A stretch of DNA of 64,000 nt from Saccharothrix violaceirubra (GTDB taxonomy: Bacteria; Actinomycetota; Actinomycetes; Mycobacteriales; Pseudonocardiaceae). The translations under genes and the position numbers were made by a program. The stretch covers positions 2,790,001 to 2,854,000 of the forward strand of contig NZ_JACHJS010000001.1 in NCBI RefSeq assembly GCF_014203755.1, given 5' to 3'. Numbering within the stretch: the stretch's first letter is position 1; each line of letters begins with the position of its first letter. The notes under the pieces were generated by a model. It was given only the letters and a program-made list of their open reading frames with translations, was not told where the DNA came from and searched no databases. Shown piece after piece: positions 9,147 to 17,435 of the stretch.

Positions 9147-11285
9147 TCAGCGGCGGCGATAGGGCCAGGTGTGCTCGGAGAGCCGGTCGGACTTGCGTCC
9201 TTCCAGTTGTCGTCGCACGCGGCGGGCGTCGGTGACGCGGAGCTGGTCGCGATAGAGCGCCAGTGCCTGCCGCCACATGCGGTCTGCGTCGTCGGTGCGG
9301 CCGAGGGCGTGCAGCACGCGTCCGGTCCGGTCGAGGGTGTCGGGGACGTGGTAGACGTCCCCGAGTTCCCGGTACAGCGCCAACGCGCTGCGGAAGAGAT
9401 CGAGCGCGTCGTGGTCGCGGTGATTGCGATGGGCGATGAATCCCAGGGTGTCGAGGGTGTCGGCGGCACCGCGGGGGTCGTAACGGCTCAGCACCGGGTA
9501 CGCCTCCCGCGAGAGGCGTTCCGCTTCGTTCATCCGGCCGAGCAGGGCCGCGCACCAGCCGGCGGCGTTGACCGCATCGGCCTCCCAGAGCGGCTCGCCG
9601 GTGCGACGGAACAACGCCACCGCTTCGCGGGCGTGGTCGTACGCGGGTTCGAGCAGTCCCTGGTACTCGCACATCACCGAGGCGATCCGGTGGACGAACC
9701 CCTGGCTGCCGGCATCGTCCGTGCGCTCGGCCTCGTGCAGGGCACGGACCAGGTGGTGGCGTGCTTGCTCGAACTCCCCGACTTGGACGTAGGCATGCCC
9801 GAGGTGTCGGTGCACGAGGGCGTCGACGACCGGATCGGGCCACATGTCCGCGGCCGCCTCCGCGTGTACCCAGGCCCGGACGTCGTCGCCGAGCAGGCCC
9901 GACAGGCGGTGGTAGGCACTCATCGCCCACGCCAGCTGCCACCTGTGCCAGGCCGCCGAGGAACGCGGTACGACCAGCAGATGCCACAGGCACCGGTGCT
10001 CGGCCGCGAACCACGCCAACGCGTCCGTGCGATCGGACAGCGGCTTGGGACCACAGGATCGCAGGCGCGCCGGCAACTCGATGTGGATGTCGTGGGGTTC
10101 GAGCAACCGTCTGGCCGCGTGGGCCGTGCGCGTGTAGAAGTCGGCCAGGCGGTCGCGGGCCGCGTCCCGGACCTGCTCCGGGACATCGTGCTGTGCCCGG
10201 TCCCAGGCCAGCGCGTGGACGAGGTCGTGCGCGCGGTACCTGTCCGCGTCACCGCGGGTGAGCAAGGACGACTGTTCCAGGCCGCGCAGGACCGCCCTGG
10301 CGTCGCGGACCGGTATCCCGGCGAGCGCGGCGGCGGCCTCCACGGTGACGTCCGGACCCGGGGCAAGGCCCAGCAGCGCGAACATCTGCGCGTGTCGCGG
10401 GTCGAGCGCGCGGTAGGACCACGACAGCACCGTCTTCACGTCGGTGCCGGGCTCCCCGTCCTCCAGACCGTCGAGTCCCGCCTCCCGCAACTCGTCGACC
10501 ACCGTGCTCAACGGCAACCGCGAGTGTGCCGCAGCCCGCCCCGCCACGACGCTCAACGCCAGCGGCATACCACCGCAGCCCCGCAGCAGGGCCTGGACCG
10601 CCTCGGGCTCGCGGGCGAGCCGGGCCGATCCCAGCCTCGCGGCGAGCAACGCGAGCGCCTCCCGGTCCGGCAGCGCGTCGAGCACCAGGTGCCGGGCACC
10701 GACGCTGTTGATCAACCCGCCCGGCCTTCGCCGGCTGGTGATCACCACCAGGCACGTCGACGATGCCGGCAGCAGCGGTGCCACCTGATCGGAGTCGGCC
10801 GCGTTGTCCAGGACGACCAGCATGCGACGTCGGGCAGCCAGCGTCCTGAACTGCGCCGTCTGCGCGTGCTCGTCGACCGGGATCGTCGCGGGGGCGACGC
10901 CGAGCGCGCAGAGGAAACCACGGGCCGCGGTCGCCGCCGCCAAGGGTTCGCTGTCGGGACTGAACCCGCGCAGGTCGACGTAGAGCTGCCCGTCGGGGAA
11001 CTCGTCCGACCGGCTGTGTGCCCAGTGCAGCACCAGCGACGTCTTGCCGATGCCCCCGGCACCGCCGACCGAGGTGACCACGACCGTGCCCGCGGACGTC
11101 GGGAGCAGTGCGTCGTCCAGCGCGTGCAGGTCGTCGGCACGGCCGACGAAGTGTGGTGGTCGGGCGGGCAGCTGGCGTGGCACGAACGTCTCGGCGCGCA
11201 CGGCCAGATGCACGTCCCCGCCCGCTTGGACGACCATCGAGCCGGCCACCGCGACGGCGTGCTGGTGGGTCACCCGCGTGACCAT
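9147..11285 (-). CDS. NB-ARC ATPase with TPR tail (STAND protein lacking a DNA-binding domain)
   Basis: About 712 residues. A short N-terminal segment with alternating Val/Ala/Gly (AVAVAGSMVVQAGGDVHLAV) precedes PRQLPARPPHFVGRADDL, the classic lead-in to actinobacterial NB-ARC modules. Walker A is GGAGGIGKTSL, Walker B LVVLDNA, the sensor VVITSRRR, and the GxP-like motif CGGMPLAL. A winged-helix region and about 300 residues of TPRs follow (LYRELGDVYHVPDTLDRTGR and similar). Unlike AfsR it has no N-terminal OmpR/BTAD domain and no obvious effector. Such proteins may act as signal-sensing switches in regulation or defence (inference). ATG at 11285 is the best available start; an upstream TTG is in frame. 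Confidence 0.85.
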   Translation of the reverse strand: MVTRVTHQHAVAVAGSMVVQAGGDVHLAVRAETFVPRQLPARPPHFVGRADDLHALDDALLPTSAGTVVVTSVGGAGGIGKTSLVLHWAHSRSDEFPDGQLYVDLRGFSPDSEPLAAATAARGFLCALGVAPATIPVDEHAQTAQFRTLAARRRMLVVLDNAADSDQVAPLLPASSTCLVVITSRRRPGGLINSVGARHLVLDALPDREALALLAARLGSARLAREPEAVQALLRGCGGMPLALSVVAGRAAAHSRLPLSTVVDELREAGLDGLEDGEPGTDVKTVLSWSYRALDPRHAQMFALLGLAPGPDVTVEAAAALAGIPVRDARAVLRGLEQSSLLTRGDADRYRAHDLVHALAWDRAQHDVPEQVRDAARDRLADFYTRTAHAARRLLEPHDIHIELPARLRSCGPKPLSDRTDALAWFAAEHRCLWHLLVVPRSSAAWHRWQLAWAMSAYHRLSGLLGDDVRAWVHAEAAADMWPDPVVDALVHRHLGHAYVQVGEFEQARHHLVRALHEAERTDDAGSQGFVHRIASVMCEYQGLLEPAYDHAREAVALFRRTGEPLWEADAVNAAGWCAALLGRMNEAERLSREAYPVLSRYDPRGAADTLDTLGFIAHRNHRDHDALDLFRSALALYRELGDVYHVPDTLDRTGRVLHALGRTDDADRMWRQALALYRDQLRVTDARRVRRQLEGRKSDRLSEHTWPYRRR

Positions 11286-11993
11286 AGTGCGGCCACGATC
11301 GGCTCCTGGCCGCAATCATGCGGCCTTGCCCGAGGAAAGTCGCCGAGTCCCCAGGGCCCAGGCGGTCGTGGACGACGTGCCGGCGCGGGCGGCGAGGCGA
11401 CGCCGGCCCAGGTTCCGGGGGTGTGCCTGGAACCGTTGCCCGCCTCCGGAATCATTGCGCACCTGACGGCTGGTCGTGTGGAAGCGGAGCGCCGGTGGGC
11501 GAACCTCGCGGCGCGACTGCGCCGGACGGAGCCGCTGAGGCAGGCCCTCTCGTCTCCGTTGACGAACGGCCTGAACAGGACCGCGTGAACCTCGGCAGAC
11601 TCCGACCTGACGAACTGTTGACACTGGACACCGCGGACACGGTGGAACGGCACCTGACGGACCCCGTCTACCGGCGAAACGACTACTGCCGGGCTCGGTC
11701 GGGCAGCTTGCCCGAGGCAGAGACTGTGGGAACAGGGGACGGGTGGCGTTGGAGGCACACCCCGTCCGGAGTGTTCGACGTCCGTTGCCGTGTGTGGGCC
11801 AAGCGAACGAACGGTCTGAGCAAGCCATCCTATTTCCACGGTGAACGCCTGGATTCGGGTGCGGACCGCTCGCTACGCTCCGGACGGCCGCCGCCCCCGC
11901 CCGACTCGGCACGTGATCACCGATGCGCCGGTGGTTCGGCTCCTCGGCACGTCCGCCACGTCGGCGGGTACCCGTCACCCGAGATGAGGTCGC
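11286..11993. other. Intergenic, no convincing gene
   Basis: This ~700-bp stretch lies between the divergent NB-ARC and hydrolase genes. A GTG at about 11585 could start MNLGRLRPDELLTLDTADTV, which looks weakly coding for ~35 codons and then becomes Pro/Arg/Ser-rich. It may be a gene fragment. Promoters for both flanking genes must lie here, but I could not place them. Confidence 0.4.
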
Positions 11994-12959
11994 ATGGGCA
12001 ACGCCGAGGCCGATCCGGACCCGTCGCTTCCGATGTCCCGCCGGACCCTGTTGCGGGGAACCGGGCTCGCCCTCGGCGGCACGGCCCTGGCCAACGGGAC
12101 CGCCGACGCGCACCCGCCGGGCGTTCCGGTCCCGGGCCCCGGCAGCCCGGTGCGCCCGATCCCGGTGCCCGGGCAGGTTCCGGCCACCGAGGGCTTGTTC
12201 GAGGTGCCCGGGGCGCGGCTGTGGTACTGGGACACCGGCGGGCCCGGCCAGCCGGTGGTCCTGCTGCACGCGCTGAGCGGCAGTGGCGAGAGCTGGCCGT
12301 ACCAGCAGCCGTACCTCGCCCGTGCGGGGTACCGGGTCATCGGCTACTCGCGTCGGGGCTACGCCCACTCGCCGGTGCGGGACCCGGACGACCCGAGGAC
12401 CGGCATCGAGGACCTGCACGACCTCGTGGACTTCCTGGGGGTCGGGAAGTTCCACGTCGTCGGCGTCGCCGGCGGCGGCTGGTACGCGATGGACTACGCG
12501 CTCAACCACCCGGACCGGTTGCGCAGCCTGGTGATCGGCGCGTGCGTGCTCCAGGTCCAGGAGCGGGACTACCAGGACATGGTGGGGCGGTTGCGGTCGC
12601 CCGAGGTCGACGCGCTGCCCGTCCACTTCCGGGAGTTGGGCCCGTCCTACCGCGCGATCGACCCGGAGGGTGTCGCCGGGTGGCTGGACATCCACCACCG
12701 GGCCGGGCCCGACGGGATCGTCCAGCCCAGGGCGACCACGTTGAGCTGGGCCGTGATCGAACGGCTCACCGTGCCCACGCTGCTGCTGTGGGGGGACGGC
12801 GACCCGTTCACCGCACCGCCGGTGCAGCGTCTGCTGGCCGGGCACTTCCGGAGGGTGCGCACGGTGGTGGCCAACGAGTGCGGGCACAACGTCCACTGGG
12901 AGCGGTCGGATGTGTTCAACCCCGTGCTGCGGAACTTCTTCCGGGCCAACCGGCACTGA
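11994..12959 (+). CDS. Tat-exported alpha/beta hydrolase-fold protein lacking the usual serine nucleophile
   Basis: 321 residues. The N-terminus carries a twin-arginine signal (MSRRTLLRGTGLALGGTALA, Arg16-Arg17) and then a Pro-rich linker. The hydrolase fold follows: oxyanion-side motif VVLLHALSGSGESW, SRRGYAHS, the nucleophile-elbow position VVGVAGGGW (residues 157-162), the acid loop LLLWGDGDPF and the histidine NECGHNVHW. The elbow reads G-V-A-G-G: Ala159 replaces the catalytic serine of G-x-S-x-G. It may therefore be a non-hydrolytic member or use another residue; haloperoxidase or esterase activity should not be assumed. The ATG at 11994 has only a weak purine stretch upstream (GATGAGGTCGC); an internal ATG at residue 14 would still leave the twin arginines. 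Confidence 0.85.
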   Translation: MGNAEADPDPSLPMSRRTLLRGTGLALGGTALANGTADAHPPGVPVPGPGSPVRPIPVPGQVPATEGLFEVPGARLWYWDTGGPGQPVVLLHALSGSGESWPYQQPYLARAGYRVIGYSRRGYAHSPVRDPDDPRTGIEDLHDLVDFLGVGKFHVVGVAGGGWYAMDYALNHPDRLRSLVIGACVLQVQERDYQDMVGRLRSPEVDALPVHFRELGPSYRAIDPEGVAGWLDIHHRAGPDGIVQPRATTLSWAVIERLTVPTLLLWGDGDPFTAPPVQRLLAGHFRRVRTVVANECGHNVHWERSDVFNPVLRNFFRANRH

Positions 12960-13090
12960 CCGTCCGGGCCGCGGGGTGATCCGAGCGAGCCCGCCGAGCG
13001 TGTCGTGGGAGCGCCCTCACCCCCCGTCGAGCCCGTCGGACGGGGTGTGAGGCCGGGCAGCGGAACAGGAACGAGGGACGGGCGGCTGGA

Positions 13091-13692
13091 GGGGTTCGGC
13101 GGATCCGGCACATCCTCCACGACCCGTCGCTGAGCTGCGTCGTCGTCGTCGACATCGAGGAGGACTGGTACGACGACGTGCGCGCGGCCGACCTGGTGTC
13201 GACCCTGGCCACCCGGCTCGACCTGGGCGACGAGCACGTCCAGCAGTCCCGTGCGGTGCGGGACCTGGTGCACCAGTACGTGGGCAGGTTCCGGCGACTG
13301 CCGCCACGCCTGCGGTGGCTGTTCATCGACGGCTTGGACCGGCCCTGGGTGCGGCCGTGCGTCCACCTCGCCGTGGCCCGGCTCGCCAAGGAGATCGAGG
13401 CGGGCCAACTGCGGGCCAACTGCGGGATACGCGGCTCGTGGTCACCGGGCGCCCCGGCGAATTCTCCCCGGACGTGCTCGACGTGCTGCTGGCAGCATCG
13501 CCGGACGGCATCACCGAGAAGCACCTGCGCGACTTTTTCCAGGAGGTCGCGACCGCGGTGGGCGCCCCGCTCACCGCGGACGAGGTGTCCTCGATCGTGG
13601 CCGACGTGCTGACGGAGACGGACCTGCGGGCAGTGGGCGCGTCCGTCGGTCGGGCGGCGCGCGCCCTGTTCGCCCCGAAGGTGACCGCGTGA
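13091..13692 (+). pseudogene. iSTAND-like conflict-system gene disrupted by an 11-bp tandem duplication
   Basis: The first frame reads RHILHDPSLSCVVVVDIEED, then RAADLVSTLATRLDLGD, LRWLFIDGLDRP and AVARLAKEIEAGQLR. This is the pattern of inactive STAND (iSTAND) modules seen beside effector-associated domains in bacterial conflict systems. At 13401-13426 the 11-mer CGGGCCAACTG is repeated in tandem. Removing one copy joins ...EAGQLR directly to DTRLVVTGRPGEFSPDVLDVL in the next frame, restoring one protein that ends ...GRAARALFAPKVTA at 13692. The 5' end before about 13091 is not recognisable. Family assignment is by remembered pattern. The frameshift mechanism is directly visible. Confidence 0.6.
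13401..13426 (+). repeat. 11-bp perfect tandem duplication causing a frameshift
   Basis: CGGGCCAACTG occurs at 13401-13411 and again at 13412-13422, followed by a partial third copy CGGG. The duplication shifts the frame by two bases inside the iSTAND-like gene. It looks like replication slippage. Confidence 0.9.
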
Positions 13693-14094
13693 ACCACACC
13701 GCCCCGCTCGACCTCGACCAGCCACGACGTGGACACGGTCGTCACCGGGGTGGTGACCCGGGAACCGCGAAGGGCGTGTGGTGGTAGCCGATAGTCCGAT
13801 AATGGACTATCGGTGGCGAACGGCCGTCGCGGCCACCGTTCGCGTGCCCCGGGCTGTCGCGGTCGAGGTGGTTCGGTCGCGTCGTGGAGTCGGAACGGGG
13901 AGAGTCGACGACACGCCGGGTCTTGTGGTCATGGGTGCCGACGCCTCGGCGTTCCGGTGGCCGGAGGGCCCGTGACGCGCCGCCGTCGGCCGTCGCGTCA
14001 TCCGGCATCGCCACCGCCGGACCGGTCCGAGGCGGGGGAGTACATCCATGGGCGATCCCGCGCGGAACGTGGTGGCGGTGCCCGACGGTCACGG
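13693..14094. other. Decayed region downstream of the iSTAND-like gene
   Basis: A GTG at 13689 overlaps the preceding stop and opens NHTAPLDLDQP. One base away, another frame reads DVDTVVTGVVTREP before stopping. This could be the frameshifted start of a lost downstream conflict-system gene. The rest has no recognisable gene. Confidence 0.3.
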
Positions 14095-14340
14095 GGTCGC
14101 GCGGGCGCACATGGTGAGAGTCGAGCGCGAGCAGGCCCTCCAGCAGGTTGCGGCCGGGCGGGTCGAACTCCTGCACGGTGAGCAGGTCGCCAGGGCGCAG
14201 GTAGTCCAGCGCGGCGGTCAGCATCGGCGGGCGCCCCGGGCGAGCGTGCCGCCGGGCCTCGCCTCGAACACCTTCGCGCGGATGCCGTCGAGCGCATCGT
14301 GCTGCCGCGCGGTTTCCTGCCCGCTCGTGGTGACCCTCAT
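14095..14340 (-). pseudogene. Serine recombinase (resolvase/invertase) remnant
   Basis: On the minus strand MRVTTSGQETARQHDALDGI, then AKVFEARPGG, matches the start of Tn3-type resolvases after the YxRVSTSxQ strand. Near 14222 the frame shifts and continues as LTAALDYLRPGDLLTVQEFD and GRNLLEGLLALDS, the conserved 'LRPGDxLxVxxxDRLGRN' block in which the Arg of DRLGR has become Pro. The HTH and C-terminal parts are absent. A dead mobile-element gene marking this as an accessory region. Confidence 0.65.
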
Positions 14341-14384
14341 CAGGTCCACAACACCATGCAACCCCCTTCGGCTCGTTCAGCAAA

Positions 14385-15181
14385 CACGTTCAGCAACCGC
14401 GGTGGAGCCTTGGGTTGTTGAACGCCTCCACCCGGTCCGGGGGCCACGGCGGTGCGGCGGCGGGCGGGGGCTCGGCAATCGATCCTCCGTTGACCACGCA
14501 GGCCGTCGGGGTGCCGGGGCCCCCGGCCGACGGATGGAGGGAATCGGCTTCTCCGCCGCCGCCCAGGGGTGGCCGACGACCGGAAGGCTCCGACCGGCGA
14601 TCTGCGGCCGACCGTCCCATGCCGTCGCCGCAGGTGAGAGAGCCTTCGACATGTGGTCGAGTAAATCTGTGCTGACTGGAGTAGACATTCGGGTGCGGGT
14701 GTGTGTAGTCTTCTCCTTGTTGAGAGCGAAGTGCAGCGGCACGGGAGATGACGAACTACCCGTGGGATCGACAGCGAGACGGCCGGACGGGACGGGGCCG
14801 GTCGGTGAACCGACTCCGTGCCAGTGGGTCAGGGGTCGATCGGCGGATGGGATCGGAGTGACGGTCCCGGTGCCGGCGACCGGATGAAGTGGTGAAGTAG
14901 TTGCGGTCGATAGTGCAAGTGCAGTGAGGCCGAGTCTGTCGGAGCCGATCAGTGGACGGGGCTCTTGGCAGGTGGCCGGGATGGTCGGTGAGGTGATTCC
15001 GGCGTGTGCATCAGGACCGGTGCCGACCGTCACGTGAGGTTGCCAGTGAAGTTGATCAGAGGAGAAGGGAAGGGTTGCACACCATCGGATCGCCCGTCTT
15101 CGGCAGGACCAGGCCGGACGGGTACCGCGGTGCCATCGGATTGGAAGGTGGTCTTCGGTTACGCACAAGCGATCCCCGCAG
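14385..15181. other. Long untranslated stretch upstream of the MerR-type gene
   Basis: No credible gene in about 800 bp. The part from 14650 on is less GC-rich than its surroundings (for example GTAGTCTTCTCCTTGTTGAG near 14705), suggesting promoter or leader sequence for the regulator gene at 15310 rather than coding sequence. Confidence 0.4.
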
Positions 15182-15182
15182 C

Positions 15183-15201
15183 ACCCGCGCCCGGCGCGGG
15201 T
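15183..15201 (+). promoter_or_regulatory. Small hairpin in the MerR leader
   Basis: ACCCGCGC, loop CCG, GCGCGGGT form a perfect 8-bp stem. It lies about 110 bp upstream of the MerR-type gene and 60 bp before the larger 13-bp hairpin. Together they suggest a structured 5' leader. Confidence 0.4.
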
Positions 15202-15261
15202 CGTGCGGACAGAGGAAGCCGGTCTCACGGTCGGCTAGGTGGAAGTGAAACCCAACACCCC

Positions 15262-15291
15262 GGGGCCCCGGCGCTACTGCGCCGGGGCCCC
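15262..15291 (+). terminator. 13-bp GC hairpin just upstream of the MerR-type gene (terminator or attenuator)
   Basis: GGGGCCCCGGCGC, loop TACT, GCGCCGGGGCCCC is a perfect 13-bp inverted repeat ending 18 bp before the MerR-type start codon. No U-tract follows, which is usual for actinobacterial terminators. As there is no gene for hundreds of bases upstream, it is either the terminator of an unrecognised transcript or an attenuator in the leader of the regulator. Confidence 0.65.
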
Positions 15292-15309
15292 TCGTGACGC
15301 GGAGGCGCG

Positions 15310-15681
15310 ATGACCCCAGAGGGAACAACCGGACCGCAGGTGCCGCAGGCGCAGACCACGGCCGAGAGGTTCGACGACGAGGACTACCCCGCCTACACCA
15401 TGGGTCGGGCCGCGGAGATGCTGGGCACGTCGGCAGGGTTCCTGCGCAGCCTGGACGAGGCGAAACTGATCGAGCCACAGCGCTCGGCCGGCGGCCACCG
15501 CCGCTACTCCCGCTCCCAATTGCGCTTGGCCGCCCGCGTCCGGGAACTGGTCGACCAGGGCACCGGCCTGGACGCGGCGTGCCGCATCGTCACCCTGGAG
15601 GACCAGCTCCAGGAGGCAAGGGACGCCAACCGACCGCAGCACCCTCCGGGCGAGCCCTACCCGCCACTGCACGGCGTGTAG
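15310..15681 (+). CDS. MerR-family transcriptional regulator, single-domain
   Basis: 123 residues. An acidic, disordered N-terminus leads into a MerR winged helix-turn-helix (YTMGRAAEMLGTSAGFLRSL, then IEPQRSAGGHRRYSRSQLRL, residues about 28-75). A short coiled segment follows (VDQGTGLDAACRIVTLEDQLQEARDA in outline), then a Pro-rich tail. There is no effector-binding domain, so it probably senses no small ligand directly, like other short BldC/HspR-sized MerR proteins. GGAGGCGCG lies just before the ATG. The strong hairpin immediately upstream suggests regulation of the transcript itself. Confidence 0.88.
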   Translation: MTPEGTTGPQVPQAQTTAERFDDEDYPAYTMGRAAEMLGTSAGFLRSLDEAKLIEPQRSAGGHRRYSRSQLRLAARVRELVDQGTGLDAACRIVTLEDQLQEARDANRPQHPPGEPYPPLHGV

Positions 15682-15973
15682 ACCCACTGCCGGCCGGTCG
15701 GGTCGAACGGCACCGGAACACGCACTGCGGATTCTCCGGTGGTTTTCCGCAAGAACTGCCCGGGGGTCCCGCAGCCTGTCGTCGACCAGGTCGTGTGGCG
15801 GGAACTCCGGGTCGGCGGCGAGTCGGGCGTGCGATCCGTCCACGCGGCCGACAAGGTCGCCCCGACGCCCTCCGGTTCCAGCCCACCCGCTCTCAGTCCA
15901 GCGTCGGTGCCTGTGTGGCGCCGGCCCGGTCGGCACGGCCCTCCGAGGTCGCATCCGGGTGTGGATCCCGCCC

Positions 15974-15997
15974 CGACACAGGCTTCGGCCTGTGTCG
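15974..15997 (+). terminator. UUCG-loop hairpin, likely terminator
   Basis: CGACACAGGC, loop TTCG, GCCTGTGTCG is a perfect 10-bp stem with a stable UUCG tetraloop. It lies about 290 bp after the MerR-type gene and can act as its transcription end. Confidence 0.6.
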
Positions 15998-16919
15998 AGT
16001 TCCGTTCGACCCGGAGGGTCTTCGCCCGGCCGATCCGACGGCCACAACGGTGCGTACGGTTGTGGGGGCACCTCCGAAGCGAACCTCATCCACGGGGGTT
16101 CAGGGGGCTCCGACGGCGTTGGTCCTGTGTGGATGGTCCGTTGAGGCATCCGACGGCTCGGCGGGCAGTCGGTTTTCCTGCGATCCCGGCGCGCACGGCG
16201 TCCAGGATGCGCGCGAACCCGCCCGGCGCCGAATCGCTTACGGCCCGGAGGTGCGCAGGCGCCTTGACACACCGGGATGAACGGCGTTTCGGTCGGGCCT
16301 ACGGCCCGTCGGTCGATGCTTCTCGGTGCACGCCGTGATCATGGCGCCTCCGACTCCACGGCCAACACCCTCCTGCCGGCCTATTCCGAGCTGATCACTC
16401 GGGTAGGGGTCGCCCGGGTGATGTCCAGGACAAATGGGAGCGTGCGTCGGCTGGTGTCGCGTCGGATCCCCATGGCCTGCTCCTCCAAGCAGGTCCGCAG
16501 CGCCGAGGGCTGCCGGGTGCCGGTTTCCTCCGATCTCGACGGGCACGGCGAGTGCGGTGACCGTCCCGGCGGAGTCACAGCCTGGACGAGGATATCGGGT
16601 CGCTTTCCGGAATCTCCGGCGTCGGTGGGGAGGATCATGGTCTCGCGATCGGCATGGTCCCGGTCACCGCGTCCGCCCCGTCCGCGGTCGAGCCCGGACG
16701 CGGAGTCCGGCCCGCCACTGTTGCCATGCCTTCTGGTCCACGAAAGCGGTCGGCGGTCGCGAACCCGGCCAACTCGTCGATGCCGAGGGACACGCCGGTC
16801 GGAACGCGCCGAACTGGCGTATCCGGGCCCGCCCGACGGGATCGCGGGCGAGCTGCGTCGGCGTGGTATCGCCGTGCACACCGGTCGGCAACGCGGGGTT
16901 CGGTTCCGCCGGCCGGTTC
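15998..16919. other. No intact gene
   Basis: Frames here are rich in Arg, Pro, Ser and Cys with no recognisable motif. The stretch may include the lost N-terminal part of the downstream SDR remnant. Confidence 0.4.
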
Positions 16920-17269
16920 GTGGACGTCCCCGCCGGCGTCGATCAGACGCGGGTAGCGGTCAACGTGGGTGCGTCGGTCGGGCTGACTCGCGCGCCGGCG
17001 CCGGGCATGCTCGACCGGGGTGCCGGCGTGGTCGTGGACGTCGCTTCCGCGGCGTGAGGGTGCTGTGGCGTATGTCCCGGCTCGACCGGGACGGAGTTCT
17101 TCGACGAGATCGGCACAGGACCGCCATCGGCCCGATGACGGAGCCCGCGACCGTCGTGTACGCCGCGCTCAAGGCCCTGGCCCTGGCCCGCGACCGCGAC
17201 CACGTCGCGCCGGCGCGACGCCCACCTGCTGCCGCGCCGGCAGGGCTCATGACGCGCTCGGTCGGGTAG
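16920..17269 (+). pseudogene. Short-chain dehydrogenase (SDR) C-terminal remnant
   Basis: The segment VAVNVGASVGLTRAPAPGML, followed by VVVDVASAA and a stop at 17057, matches the SDR block NxxxxxxLTxAxxPxMxxRxxGxIVNVxSxAG. It lacks the following active-site Tyr-x-x-x-Lys. A second frame ending at 17269 reads TEPATVVYAALKALALARDR and DHVAPARR, like the 'PExVxxAxxxAL..grdhvvPg' tail of the same family. The pieces are in different frames and the glycine-rich N-terminus is not found, so the gene is dead. Confidence 0.4.
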
Positions 17270-17435
17270 GGCGGGCTGCGGCGCTGTGGTGGTGCAGGCA
17301 CTACCACAGCAGGGATGCCAGGGGCATTTTCGCGCCGGGGACATGGGCCTAGCGTCGTTCCCACGGGAAAGACCTGCACCTCAAGTCCTCAGTGGACTTT
17401 GTATGGGTGCGGAACCTGCGGACGAAGGGGATCCG

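Noticed and set aside
9120..11588. 822-codon open frame on the plus strand
   Set aside because: Antisense to the NB-ARC-TPR gene, whose Walker and repeat motifs are clear.
13742..14383. 213-codon minus-strand frame as an intact gene
   Set aside because: Only its middle (LTAALDYLRPGDLLTVQ) is meaningful, as part of a frameshifted resolvase; the rest is non-coding.
15000..15260. Possible structured non-coding RNA gene such as RNase P or tmRNA
   Set aside because: None of the conserved RNase P or tmRNA core sequences are present; kept only as a possible leader.
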